A stretch of 64,000 nt of DNA from Plasmopara viticola (lineage: Eukaryota; Oomycota; Peronosporomycetes; Peronosporales; Peronosporaceae), in assembly GCA_001695595.3 (NCBI GenBank), contig MBPM02000018.1:186001-250000 (forward strand), written 5' to 3'. Position 1 is the stretch's first letter; every line of letters starts with the position of its first letter. The notes beneath the pieces are model-generated. The model was not told the origin of the DNA. It ran no database searches and saw only the letters and a program-made list of their open reading frames with translations. The position numbers were made by a program, and so were the translations under genes. Shown piece by piece: positions 32,679 to 43,860 of this stretch.

Positions 32679-33466
32679 ATCCAATTGATCAAGTGGCCAC
32701 TCAAAGTATCTCATCACGGCGATGACCATTCGTAACGTTACGTACTTGACCACAGGCGGAAACGTTTCTGTGTAGTCAATTCCATATTTCTGTCGAAAGC
32801 CCTTTGCCACGAGTCGAGCCTTGTATTTCTCAATTGAGCCGTCGGCCTTTCGCTTGACTTTGAAAACCCACTTGGCTCCGATGGCATGTAGTTCGACGGC
32901 AACTTCGCAGCTCGAAAAACTTGACGAAGTCGCATTAAATCAAGTTCTGCACAAATGGCTTTGCGCCGATTAAGCTGGTCAGGTCCATTTACAGCCTTTT
33001 GATAAGTGGTTGGTTCGGATAAGTCGTAAGCTTCGACAGTATTTACACTCGCACGCCAGAATGTCGGCGAAGTTGAGTCGATATTTTCGTCCTCGGAAGC
33101 ATGATCTTCTTGGCCAACGCTAGATCCTGTTTGCATACGAGATTGCTGCTTGAATCGACGTGGGCCCATTTCTTTAGAAGCACTTGTTTCTTCCAGTCCT
33201 GCTTCACGATACTCGCGACTTGAAGTTCTTTCTGATTGGATCTGTTCTTGTTGTCGTAGCTTGCGCTTATCTGTTTGCTTGAAATTCGTCGTGTATGTGA
33301 AGCCGTCCTCTTCAATTTTGAGTGAGTCAAAGTCCAAGTTCGCTTCCTCAATGTCGTCAAAAATGTTGACTTCCAAATCACCAAGACTTGATTCATCAAA
33401 CTTCACGTCCCGACTGATCACGATTTGCTGAGTTTGGAGGTCGTAGACTCGATATGCTTTGGACAC
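32679..33466 (-). pseudogene. El-10 linker and reverse transcriptase front
   Basis: Open 33466-32738: VYDLQTQQIVISRDVKFDES, acidic linker, TFWRASVNTVEAYDLSEP, NGPDQLNRRKAICAELDL. A frameshift at LPSNYMPSEPS puts RT ([29 protein letters not shown]) in another frame up to the El-11 target site at LDVV. Confidence 0.87.
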
Positions 33467-33477
33467 TTCTTAATAGC

Positions 33478-34155
33478 CTACAAACACACCAACTCGGACT
33501 TGAGGTCCCACTTGAGCCTCTTTTCCTTCGGAATTAAAACATAGGCCCGACACCTAAAATCACGCATATGTCCAACACTAGGCTTGAGCTTGTGAATGAT
33601 CTTGAATGGAGTCTTGTTCTTGATCTTTGGTGAGAGAAGGCGGTCCTTGATGTATATTGTAGTCATAGCAGCCTCTCCCCAGAAATTCTTGTCCAGTTTA
33701 GCGTGATGTAGTATGCTGCGTCCAATAGTCACAATTGTCCTAATAGCGCGTTCAGCTGTTCCGTTGGTTTGATGCGCATATGGAACTGTTACCTGCTGCT
33801 CAACACCCTCGTTTTCGTAGAAAATCTTCAGCGAGTTGGATTCAAACTCACGTGCTCCGTCATGTCGAACAAACTTGACCTTTTTTTCAAATTGAGTCTG
33901 GACCTTCAAAATGTAAGTCTTGATTGCATCTCCGCTATCCGATCTGACTCGCAATCAGAAACCCTTCATACATCCACTCGCCTCGTCTACAATGAGTAGT
34001 AGATACTTGCACCATTGGACCACAGATGTCAAAGTGTAGAAGCTCAAAGGAGGCAAAGCGACGCTTGTCAGGGTTTCTTGGAAACGGCTTCTAAACCATC
34101 TTGCCCTCTTGGCACCCGCGACAAATGCTCGGCAAATTTGACATTGATGCATCAA
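33478..34155 (-). pseudogene. El-10 integrase core
   Basis: The second Asp (VRHDGAREF) and Glu (NGTAERAIRT) are intact in the open frame 33954-33478, followed by YIKDRLLSPKIKNKT and [16 protein letters not shown]. The first Asp (LLHFDICGPM) lies in the neighbouring frame at about 34030, where a few codons are lost before YLLLIVDEASGCMKGF. Confidence 0.87.
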
Positions 34156-34690
34156 AAACGTCTTTAATCATTCCAGTAGCAATCATTTTGTGGAGCACAT
34201 CACTTGGCGCGTGTCCCAATCGTGCATGCAGGTCAATCTTGTTAGTAGATTCAACCACATTAGCTGATGGCCGTGGGGTCCGTAGCCAGTAAAGACCATC
34301 AACTAAGTCAGCTATTGCAACCGCCCGTTTCGAATTTTTCGACGCAATGTCCATGCGAGCACTGTCAAACACCACTTGGGAGCAACCGCTTTTGTTGATC
34401 TGTGGGACAGAAAGAAAATTCTTGCTCATTTTTGGAACGTAAAGTGCGTCTTTGATCTCAATGTCGCGTATGTCACCGTTGAGTAGCACCACCTGCTCAA
34501 AAGTTGTTCCAACACCCATAATTGCAGTTTTACTTCCATCTGCTACCGAACGCTTGCCACAATTTTGTTCATCCAGGGTCCAAATTTTGGATTTGTCATA
34601 GCATATGTGGTGCGTGGCGCCACTGTCAATGGCCCACATGCCTGGCATTTCCTCACCCGAAGACAGCTCACATTCCAATGATACTGCAAA
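34091..34690 (-). pseudogene. El-10 protease and zinc domain
   Basis: 195 open codons: [18 protein letters not shown] (active site intact), [26 protein letters not shown], then the zinc domain IDLHARLGHAPSDV ... CRGCQEGKMV and a stop (TAG) at 34091. Confidence 0.9.
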
Positions 34691-34729
34691 TGCAATCCGA
34701 TCGTAATCGTTGTCATTGTAGTACCAAAA

Positions 34730-35514
34730 TTATACATTACTAGCTCCGCGTCCACGATTTTGCACGCCGCGTCGAGCTCCTCGATTGTCATCTCTTTGCT
34801 TGGTCCAGCACCGTTCCATCGTACGCCCCAATTTACCACAATATGTGCATTGACGGGACTCTCTTTTGGCACTGAACTTCTTAGCTGCGTCTTCAGTTCT
34901 TACCGTTGGGGACCTCTCACCTTGTCGCTTGATGTGCTCGTTTGTCAGCACCTTCACAACGTCTTGCGTCCGCAAGTCTATACTTCTCATTTCCAAGTTT
35001 AGCACGACGTTCTCGTTGCTTTTTGGCAGACTTCAAAGCAGACAAATCGCGACGTCCTCATCTTCCATCTTGGCATCGATACTGTTTAGCTTGGCGCTGA
35101 TGTTTAGAACCTCATTGCAGTGATGCAGGACATTGTCGCCTTCTGCCATTTCCATGCTGAAAAGTTGGTGCTTCAGGTAAATGCGTCCAGCCTTTTGTGA
35201 CCCGCCGGCAAGTGTTATAATATGGATCCAGGCAGCATAAGTTTCTTCGCAATGTCAACTAAATGATGATAGTTCGCGTCCATATGTAGTACCATCAAGC
35301 CGAACGAAATGTTGCTGGCTCTGACGTACTCATCGCTGGCGCGGGCATCAGTGAATGTCGGCGTGACCTCTCGATAAACCACGTGCCACACCGACTTAGT
35401 GAGAAACACGCCGCGCATGTATCAGCACCACGTAGCGTAGTTATCGCCGATAAACTTGTCGACAAGCACTTTTGACGAGGCATCTTGCGTGGAGGACATG
35501 GTCGTTGAGCTCAT
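34730..35514 (-). pseudogene. El-10 gag, zinc knuckle His lost
   Basis: ATG 35514-35512 in the primer site. Pieces in several frames: [51 protein letters not shown]. The zinc knuckle [14 protein letters not shown] has Arg where the CCHC His should be. A stop follows RGRGASNV at 34730. Confidence 0.87.
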
Positions 35515-35518
35515 AACC

Positions 35519-35783
35519 TGTTGATTTTCTGAGGCCGGAAGGTAAGGAAGGCTGAAGAAGCGAAGTGAAGAGTCGTTTGCGTTGAAGCGAAGACACTTGA
35601 CTGAGAGGAAGTGATTTTGGAAGTGATTGATTTATTGGGGCTTACACTTCTACTTCTCGTGACCACTCATTCTACATGACGTAATTACCTTAAACAGTAA
35701 AAAGTAAAAACTATGTTACAACTGCGGTTCGAATTGGATCGGGTTGGGTTGTGTACTTTACCTGAAACCCATAACCCTCAACA
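35519..35783 (-). repeat. El-10 5' LTR (LTR-a)
   Basis: 265 bp, inner end TGTTGATTTTCTG after CTCATAACC, outer sense start TGTTGAGGGTTATGGG with the canonical TG. El-12 RNase H sequence follows at 35784. Confidence 0.87.
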
Positions 35784-36214
35784 AAGTGGTGCTCGAGTAC
35801 TGCTCAAGATATGCTAGCTGACATCATGACGAAGTCTTTTTTCAGCTACGCAATTCTGCAAACTTCGGAGCATGCTCGGTATTCAAGCACAAAAGGCTGT
35901 CGAGTCGAGTGGAAGTGTTGTCGAAGATGCTACGAAAGTAACGCCTCGACCAGCAACTACATATCGATAAGTACCGGTATCTGGAATCATTTGATGACTG
36001 CTTAAAGAAGCGGGTTCAAGATGTGCAAAAGATTGGTTTTGGGATGGAAAGATGATAGCGCCCGGATGGCAAGATGTTGCGCTCGGATGGTAAGTCGTTC
36101 TGATTGGCTTAAATAAATCATTGGCTTAGAGGTAGCACGTAGTTGCGAACTAAGGGCCTTTTAAAAAATTCACTTTGCATTTTGCCATCTACAGCATAAG
36201 TGCTTCTTACAACA
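35784..36214 (+). mobile_element. El-12, copia 3' end (RNase H tail and LTR)
   Basis: Plus-strand remnant: the last codons of RNase H (VVLEYC, then a small deletion before the DMLADIMTKS region) at 35784-35915, the purine run GAGTGGAAG, and an LTR-d of 299 bp from 35916 (TGTTGTCGAAGATGC) to 36214. The RNase H tail is nearly the same as in El-17. The rest is predicted left of the window. Inserted in El-13 RT. Confidence 0.87.
35916..36214 (+). repeat. El-12 3' LTR (LTR-d)
   Basis: Starts TGTTGTCGAAGATGCTACG, contains ATCGATAAGTACCGGTAT and two CCGGGCG-type repeats near 36050-36090, ends ...CTTACAACA. The right neighbour is El-13 coding sequence. Confidence 0.82.
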
Positions 36215-37090
36215 ACTTGGTCCCTTGTAGGTAGCGTAAAATGCGTTTGACTGCAATCCAGTGCTCGGCTTGTGGATTCTCTATATAGCGCGAGACGTAG
36301 CCAACAGCAAAGGCAATGTCTGGACGTGTCGCGGTCGTCAAATGCAGGAGAGCACTCACTGCTTCACAAAATTGAGCGTTGACCTTGGATGTTGCAATAT
36401 TCGAAACCAGTCGAAAACTCTTGTCCGTCGGACTCATCACAGCCTTGCGGTCGTCCATGCCAAAACGCTTGAGAATGTCGTCCACGTAGCGTCGCTGGCA
36501 CATTGTCACGCTACCGTCAGCGCTGTCCATTAGCTCGATACCCAAAACAAACGCACACTTACCGCTGTTTATCATCTCGAAGCGCGTCTTTAAGTCACTC
36601 TTGGTTCGCGCGATCAATTCACTTGAGCTGCCGGTAATTAGCACATCATCGACGTAGACCAGCAAAAATACACACTTGCCGTCCGTTACCTTGATGTACA
36701 GACATGGGTCAAAATGGGACACTTGAAAACCGATCGAGCACACAAACTCGTCAAACGTCTTGTTCCACACGGCCGAAGCTTGCTTCAGGCTGTAAATCGC
36801 ATTGACCAACTCCACCCATCGTGGTCACCGTCAAGCTCCACTCCTTCGGGCACCACACAATACACGACTTCTTTCGTAACGCCGTACAGAAAGCCGTCAC
36901 CCCATCAAGCTGATCCAGAAGCCACCCAAAGTACTTGGTCAAGCTGATCACTATTCGTATTGCACATACTTGACAACGGGCGAGAAGTTTCCGTGTTGTC
37001 GATGCCGTACTTTTCCATGATCTCTTTAGCCACGAGGCGCGCCTTGTACTTCTCGATCGATCCATCGGCCTTGCGCTTGATCTTGAACAC
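36215..37090 (-). pseudogene. El-13 reverse transcriptase
   Basis: Front part [20 protein letters not shown] in frame 37090-36905, then shifts. Main part 36815-36215: LVNAIYSLKQASAVWNKTF, YVDDVLITGSSSELI (box 36645-36656 intact), MINSGKCAFVLGIELM, AEHWIAVKRILRYLQGTK at the El-12 LTR. Confidence 0.88.
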
Positions 37091-38355
37091 CCACTTGGTT
37101 CCAACGGCTTGCTGTTTGGTGAGTAGTTTAGCAGCTCGAATACACCACGAAGTTGCAATGAGTGCAGTTCTGCATGGATTGCCTTGCGCCAGTGAACTTG
37201 ATCAGGCCCTCTAATAGCATCTTGAAATGTCGTTGGCTCTAACAGATCACCGTCTTCGACCGCATTGGCACTTGCTTGCCAAAAGATAGGAGAGGTTGAG
37301 TCGTGACTTGATGTGGCTTTTTCTTCTTCATTCGCGGAATCGAGTGACATCCGTTCGACTGATCTGCGCTTGGCTTGACGTTCGTTAGATCCTTGAGGGG
37401 CACTTACCTCGTCAAGTCCACCTCCGTGATGCTCATGCTTGGTGTTTGTCGAGTCGCGATCGGTATTCCTCACACTTGTACGCTCCTTGTATTTTCCTGC
37501 TTGCTTGTAGATTATCGGGTGAGTTGCATCCGGATCACTGATGCTTAGCGAGTCGAGGTCGAAATCATCATCGTCATCGCCATCATCACCAATACCCATA
37601 TCCAAAATCCTGAAACTTGTTTCGTCGAAGGTGACATCGCGAGTAATCACCACTTGCCCAGCTTCAATGTCAAAAAAAATGTAAGCCTTGGACACCTCTT
37701 CGTAACCCACAAAAATTCCTGTACGAGCCTTGAGGTCCCACTTGAGCCGCTTTTCTTTTGGAGTGAGAACGCATGTCCGGCACCCAAAACCACGCATATG
37801 CTTGCCGCTTTGCTTGTAGTTGTGCACAATCTTGAAAGGAGCCTTGTCGTTGATCTTGGGCGACGGAAGGCGATTCTTGATGTAGATGGACACCATAGCA
37901 GCTTCACCCCAAAAACACTTCTCCAACTTGACACGGTGCAATATGCTGTGGCCGATTGTGACGATGGTCCTGATGGCGCGCTCCGCTGTGCCGTTGGTCT
38001 GATGTGCGTATGGCACCGTAGTTTGCTGCTCGATACCTTTATCTTCGTAGAAAACTTGAAGCGAGCTAGTTGCAAACTCTCGGGCTCCGTCGTGTCGTAC
38101 AAACTTGACCTTCTTGCCGAACTGTGTCTGCACCATCAAGATGTACTTCTTGACACAGTCCTTGCTCTCAGACTTGGCACGCAGGTAGAAACCTTTCATG
38201 CACATGCACCCGCTAGCTTCATCCACGATCAGCAAGAGATCCTTGCTCCCACCGAGAGAGTTTGCCTCCATGGGCCCACAGATGTCGAAGTGGAGCAGCT
38301 TAAAGGTGTCATAGCTGCGCTTGTCCCGGATTCTTGGGGATAATTTTTGAACCAT
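36751..38355 (-). pseudogene. El-13 integrase, linker and RT start, 534 open codons
   Basis: The longest open frame in the window. It begins at MVQKLSPRIRDKRSYD of the zinc-domain end, has all three catalytic residues ([29 protein letters not shown]), the C-terminal segment with [12 protein letters not shown], an Asp-rich stretch (GDDGDDDDDFDLDS) and the linker WRKAIHAELHSL. After NYSPNSKP the reading frame is no longer the ancestral RT frame, so the last 120 or so residues are a frameshift product. A Met-Cys insertion (GCMCMKGF) is shared with El-14. Confidence 0.9.
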
Positions 38356-39000
38356 CTTTTCTTGCTGACACCCTCGACATGCACTTGATCCACTTGACTA
38401 AATAGGCACGTTTGCATCCTTGATCATGTTGGTGGTCACCATCCTGCGAAGAACGTCAACTTGAGCATGATCCATCCGTGCGTGTAAGTCGACACCACTA
38501 TTCCCACGTGTAGTCGCATTTGCCGAACGCTGTGCCGTGCGAAGTCAATACAGTCTATCCACAAGTTTTGCTGTCGCCGCCACTTGATGAGAGGATTTCC
38601 GCGCAATGTGCATGTGCGCGCCATCAAACACCGCTTTAGACTTGCCACTCTTGTTTATCTGCGGTACAGACAGCAGGTTCTTGTTCATCATCGGCACATA
38701 TAGTGCATCCTAGATTTCAATGTCGCGTTCTTCACCATCGGATAGAATCACTCGTTCAATGATGGTGCCAACGCCGTTGATCTCGGCCTTGTTGCCGTCA
38801 GCCACCGATAGCTCGCCTTTATCTTGCTCATTTAGCATAACGAACTTGGCCTTGTTGTTGCAGATGTGGTGCGTAGCACCGCTGTCGATCGCCCACATCC
38901 CTGGCATATTCTTTCCTGTTGAAAGTCCACATTCCAGCGATACGCCAAACGCGACCCGGTTTTATTCGTAGTCCTCGTTGGGTTGATAGTAAATGTTGTT
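38356..39000 (-). pseudogene. El-13 protease and zinc domain
   Basis: Protease [18 protein letters not shown] intact in 38907-38710, then TAG after RDIEI. Zinc domain VDLHARMDHAQVD ... CRGCQQEK. Two stops, LY-stop-LRT (TGG to TGA, near 38549) and VPI-stop-SSG (near 38399), are present at the same codons in El-14. Confidence 0.88.
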
Positions 39001-39091
39001 GGCTCCGCGTCCACGAGCTTGGCCGCCGCGTCGAGCACCTCGATTGTCATCCATTTGCTTGGTCTAGCATCGCTCCACGGAATGCCCCGAT

Positions 39092-39775
39092 TTATCTACA
39101 AAACGTGCATTGGCGAGACTCACGCTCAGCACTAAACGCCTTAGCCGCATCTTCGGTCTTGATCACCGGAGTCTTTGCGCTTTGTCGCTTGATATGCTCA
39201 TTCGTGAGCACCTTTACAACGTCTTGCGTCCGCAATTCTGCGTTGACGATCTCCCAGTCAAGAACAACGTTTCCCAAACTTTTAGGGAGACTTCGCAACA
39301 AGCAAATCGCAACATCTTCATCCTCCATCTTAGCCCCAATGCTGCTGAGCTTGGCGCTGATGTTGAAGGCTTCGTTGCAATAGTGCATGACGTTGTCGCC
39401 TTCCGCCATCTCCACACTGAAGAGTTGACGCTTCAAGAAGATGCGCCCAGCCTTCCGTGATCCACCGTGAAGCGTCTTGATACTCTGCCACGCGACCCAC
39501 GCTTCCTCGCAGTCATCCACCACGTGATGGTAGTCGACCTCCATATGCAGGAGCATCAAACCGAAAGCGACATTGCTGGTCTTGACGTACTCGTCCGCAG
39601 CACGAGCATTGGCGAAGGTCGGAGTCACCTCTCGGTTGACCACATACTAGACCGACTTGGTCAGGAACACGCCACGCATGTAGTGGTTCCACGTGGCAAA
39701 GTTGTCGCCGTTGAATTTTTCGATTGCGATCTTGGCCCGGACGTTGTGCGCAGAAGACATGGTCGTTGGGCTCAT
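39092..39775 (-). pseudogene. El-13 gag
   Basis: ATG 39775-39773 in the primer site, text [23 protein letters not shown] to TAG at about 39647 (KSV-stop-YVV), then open 39643-39092 through [19 protein letters not shown] and [16 protein letters not shown] to CTFCR-stop in the zinc knuckle. The same knuckle break as El-8. Confidence 0.88.
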
Positions 39776-39779
39776 AACC

Positions 39780-40037
39780 TGTTTAATGAGCTAAAGGAGA
39801 CGAAGGGAAGAAGCGAAGAGTCTGCGCGGAGGAGAACCGGAGCGAAGCTACTTGAGCAGAAGAAGGATTATTTGGAAGTGATTGATATAATGGTACCTAC
39901 ACTTCTACTTCTCGTAACCTCTCATTCTACATAACGTAATTACCTTAAACCGTAAAAGGTTATAGCTATGTTGAACCGCGGTCCGGATTGGACCGGATTG
40001 GGTTGTGTACGTTACCTGAAACCCATAATCCTCAATA
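39780..40037 (-). repeat. LTR-a shared by El-13 (5' LTR) and El-14 (3' LTR)
   Basis: 258 bp. The left border follows a primer-binding site; the right border (TATTGAGG in sense) is followed by CGCCCCCTCAATGCG, the complement of a polypurine tract and RNase H stop. One LTR thus serves two internal regions in the same direction. Confidence 0.93.
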
Positions 40038-40044
40038 CGCCCCC

Positions 40045-41503
40045 TCAATGCGAACACGCATGCATGCCGAGCGCTTCCACCAAGTCTTTGTGACGCGGTC
40101 CTGGTAATCCCTTCGTCATGATGTCCGCCAGCATGATCGCAGTCACGCAGTACTCCAACTTCACTTCACCGCGCTTGACCTCATCACGAATGTGGTGATA
40201 CTTGATGTCGATGTGCTTGGCCCGACCATGATTTACCGGATTCCTCGTCATTTTGATACACGACTGGTTGTCTTCCATGATCTTGAGCTCAGGCTTCGAC
40301 TTGTCCATTGCTGCAGCCAGAATCTCGCAGAGTAGACGATGCACCCATTTGCCCACTTGAATCGCAAGACTTAGTGCGATGTACTCCGCTTCGCTTGTAG
40401 ACAGTGACACACTTGATTACTTCTTGCTTCCCCAGCTCACCGGAGCACCCTTTAGCATGAACACATAGTCTGAAGTCGACTTGCGGTCAGCACGATCTCC
40501 GGTCCAGTATGCGTCGGAATATCCAGGAAAGTCCACCTTGTTGCCGGGCTTGAATCAAGTCGAAAACTCTTGTCCGCCGGACTCATCACAGCCTTGCAGT
40601 CGTCCATGCCAAAACGCTTGAGAAAGTCGTCCACGTAGCGTCACTGGCACATTGTCACGCTGCCGTCAGCGTTGTTCATTAGCTCGATACCCAAAACAAA
40701 CGCACACTTGCCGCTGTCCTTCATCTCGAAGCGCGTCTTTAAGTCATTCTTGGTTCGCGCGATCAGTTCACTTGAGCTGCCGGTAATTAGCACATCATCG
40801 ACGTAGACCAGCAAAAATACACACTTGCCGTCCGTTACCTTGATATACAGACATGGGTCAAAATTGGACACTTGGAAACCGATCGAGCACACAAACTCGT
40901 CAAACGTCTTGTTCCATACGCGTGAAGCTTGCTTCAGGCCGTAAATCGCATTGACCAACTCCAACTAATTGTGGCCACCGTCAAGCTCCACTCCTTCGGG
41001 CACCACACAATACACGACTTCTTTCATAAAGCCGTACAGAAAGACGTCACCCCATCGAGTTGATCCAGAGGCCACCTAAAGTACTTGGTCAAGCTGGTCA
41101 CTATTCGCAATGTCACATACTTGACAACGGGCAAGAACGTTTTCGTGTAGTCGATGCCGTACTTTTGCTTGAACTTTTCAGCCACGAGGCGCGCCTTGTA
41201 CTTCTAGATCGACCCATCGGCCTTGCGCTTGATCTTGAACACCCACTTGGTTCAAATAGCTTGCTGTCCGGTGAGTAGTTTAGCAGCTCGAAATACACCA
41301 CGAAGTTGCAATGAGTGCAGTTCTGCATGAATTGCCTTGCGCCAGTGAACTTGATCAGGCCCGCTAACAGCATCTTGAAATGTCGTTGGCTCTAACAGAT
41401 CACCGGCTTCGACTGCATTGGTACTTGCTCGCCAAAAGACAGGAGAGGTTGAGTCGTGACCCGATGTGGCTTTTTCTTCTTCATTCGCGGAATTGAGTGA
41501 CAT
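40045..41503 (-). pseudogene. El-14 linker, reverse transcriptase and RNase H
   Basis: Linker 41503-41252 (FWRASTNAVEAGDLLEP), RT with intact YVDD (40794-40805) in 40964-40641. Then 40634-40452, where RLDS is joined to ATRWTF by a deletion of about 205 bp removing the end of RT (compare El-23). RNase H 40410-40045 ([37 protein letters not shown]) ends at the natural stop HACSH. Confidence 0.88.
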
Positions 41504-41545
41504 CCGTTCGACTGATCTGCGCTTGGCTCGACGTTCGTTAGATCC

Positions 41546-42508
41546 TTAAGGGACACTTATCTCGTCAAGTCCACCTCCGTGATGCTCATGCTTGGTGTTT
41601 GTCGAGTCGCGATCGGTATTCCTCACACTTGTACACTTCTTGTATTTTCCTGCTTGCTTGTAGATTATCGGGTGAGTTGCATCCGGATCACTGATGCTTA
41701 GCGAGTCGAGGTCGAAATCATCATCGTCATCGCCATCATCACAAATACCCATATCCAAAATCCTGAAACTTGTTTTGTCGAAAATGACATCGCGAGTAAT
41801 CACCACTTGCCCAGCTTCAATGTCAGAAAAAATGTAAGCCTTGGACACCTCTTCGTAACCCACAAAAATTCCTGTACGAGCCTTGAGGTCCCACTTGAGC
41901 CGCTTTTCCTTTGGAGTGAGAACGCATGTCCGGCACCCAAAAACACGCATATGCTTGCCGCTTGGCTTGAAGTTGTGCACAATCTTGAAAGGAGCCTTGT
42001 CGTTGATCTTGGGCGACGGAAGGCGATTCTTGATGTAGATGGACACCATAGCAGCTTCACCCCAAAAACACTTCTCCAACTTGACACGGTGCAATATGCT
42101 GTGGCCGATTGTGACGATGGTCCTGATGGTGCGCTCCGCTGTGCCGTTGGTCTGATGTGCGTATGGCACCGTAGTTTGCTGCTCGATACCTTTATCTTCG
42201 TAGAAAACTTGAAGCGAGCTAGTTGCAAACTCTCGGGCTCCGTCGTGTCGTACAAACTTGACCTTCTTGCCGAACTGTGTCTGCACCATCAAGATGTACT
42301 TCTTGACACAGTCCTTGCTCTCAGACTTGGCACGCAGGTAGAAACCTTTCATGCACATGCACCCGCTAGCTTCATCCACGATCAGCAAGAGATCCTTGCT
42401 CCCACCGAGAGAGTTTTCCTCCATGGGCCCACAGATGTCGAAGTGGAGCAGCTTAAAGGTGTCATAGCTGCGCTTGTCCCGGATTCTTGGGGATAATTTT
42501 TGAACCAT
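41546..42508 (-). pseudogene. El-14 integrase
   Basis: 320 open codons, the partner of the El-13 integrase: LLHFDICGPMEENSL, GCMCMKGF insertion, [38 protein letters not shown], Asp-rich stretch. Catalytic triad intact. Ends at a stop near 41546 after GGGLDEISVP. Confidence 0.9.
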
Positions 42509-43060
42509 CTTTTCTTGCTGACACCCTCGACATGCACTTGATCCACTTGACTAAATAGGCACGTTTGCATCCTTGATCATGTTGGTGGTTACCATCCTGC
42601 GAAGAACGTCAACTTGAGCATGATCCATCCGTGCGTGTAAGTCGACACCACTATTCCCACGTGTAGTCGCATTTGCCGAACGCTGTGCCGTGCGAAGTCA
42701 ATACAGTCTATCCACAAGTTTTGCTGTCGCCGCCACTTGATGAGAGGATTTCCGCGCAATGTGCATGTGCGCGCCATCAAACACCGCTTTAGACTTGCCA
42801 CTCTTGTTTATCTGCGGTACAGACAGCAGAATCTTGTTCAATGATGGTGCCAACGCCGTTGATCTCGTCCTTGTTGCCGTCAGCCACCGATAGCTCGCCT
42901 TTATCTTGCTCATTTAGCATGACGAACTTGGCCTTGTTGTTGCAGATGTGGTGCGTAGCACCGCTGTCGATCGCCCACATCCCAAGCATATTCTTGCCTG
43001 TTGAAAGTCCACATTTCAGCGATATGGCAAACGCAACACGGTCGTACTCGTAATCATCGT
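42509..43060 (-). pseudogene. El-14 protease and zinc domain with a 71-bp deletion
   Basis: Protease [13 protein letters not shown] in the open frame 43292-42789, shared with the gag tail. At about 42836-42840 a 71-bp deletion between two GTTCA copies (El-13 38683-38687 and 38754-38758) removes the protease tail and shifts the frame. The zinc-domain stops of El-13 are repeated here (near 42702 and 42552). Confidence 0.9.
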
Positions 43061-43856
43061 TGGGTCGATAGTAAATGTTGTTGGCCCCACGTCCACGAGC
43101 TTGGCCGCCGCGTCGAGCACCTCGATTGTCGTCCTTTTGCTTGGTCCAGCACCGTTCCACGATATGCCCCGAATTTCCACAATATGTGCATTGGCGACAC
43201 TCACGGCCAGCATTAAATGCCTTCACCGCATCTTCGGTCTTGATCACCGGAGTCTTTGCACTTTGTCGCTTGATATGCCCATTCGTGAGCACCTTTACAA
43301 CGTCTTGCGTCCGTAGCTACGCGTTGCTGATCTCCTAGTCAAGAACAACGTTCTCCAAACTTTCATAGAGACTTCGCAGCAAGCAAATCGCAACATCTTC
43401 ATCCTCCATCTTGACAACAATGCTGCTGAGCTTGGCGCTGATGTTGAGGACTTCGTTGCAATAGTGCATGACGTTGTCGCCTTCCGCCATCTCCAAACTG
43501 AAGAGTTGACGCTTCAAGTAGATGCGCCCAGCCTTCTGTGATCCACCGTAAAGCGTCTTGATACGCTGCCACGCGACCCACGCTTCCTCGCAGTCATCAA
43601 CCACGTGATGGTGGTCGGCCTCCATATGCAGAAGCATCAAACCGAAAGCGACATTGCTGGTCTTGACGTACTCCTCCGAAGCACGAGCATCGGCGAAGGT
43701 CGGAGTCACCTCTCGGTTGACCACGTGCTATACCGACTTGGTCAGGAACACGCCAAGCATGTAGCGGTTCCACGTGGCAAAGTTGTCGCCGTTGAATCTC
43801 ACGATGGTGATCTTGGCCGAGAGGTTGTGCGCAGAGGTCATGGTCGTTGGGCTCAT
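43061..43856 (-). pseudogene. El-14 gag with intact zinc knuckle
   Basis: ATG 43856-43854 in the primer site. A stop replaces Trp at about 43730 (as in El-13, different bases around it). Open 43724-43335 ([39 protein letters not shown]), then 43292 onward with complete knuckle [14 protein letters not shown]. El-13 has lost that knuckle, so El-14 is not simply a copy of the present El-13. Confidence 0.88.
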
Positions 43857-43860
43857 AACC

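Larger units (their letters stand above)
27057..35783 (-). mobile_element. El-10, copia retrotransposon split by El-11
   Basis: DSGATHH-clade element whose two pieces (27057-28023 and 32674-35783) flank El-11 and are continuous at the ACTAC target site. Present: part of RH, RT, IN, PR, gag and 5' LTR-a; the 3' end is beyond El-9, outside the window. It is closest to El-2 in RT. Its outer LTR end abuts El-12. Confidence 0.92.
36215..40037 (-). mobile_element. El-13, copia retrotransposon, left unit of a tandem
   Basis: DSGATHH-clade minus-strand copy with RT, IN, PR, gag and LTR-a at 39780-40037. That LTR is its 5' LTR (primer site at 39768-39779) and at the same time the 3' LTR of El-14, whose polypurine tract starts at 40038. 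El-12 cuts off its RNase H. Confidence 0.92.

Noticed and set aside
37654..38343. Plus-strand open frame of 229 codons, repeated at 41807-42496
   Set aside because: Antisense shadow of the El-13 and El-14 integrases; its repetition only reflects the tandem duplication.
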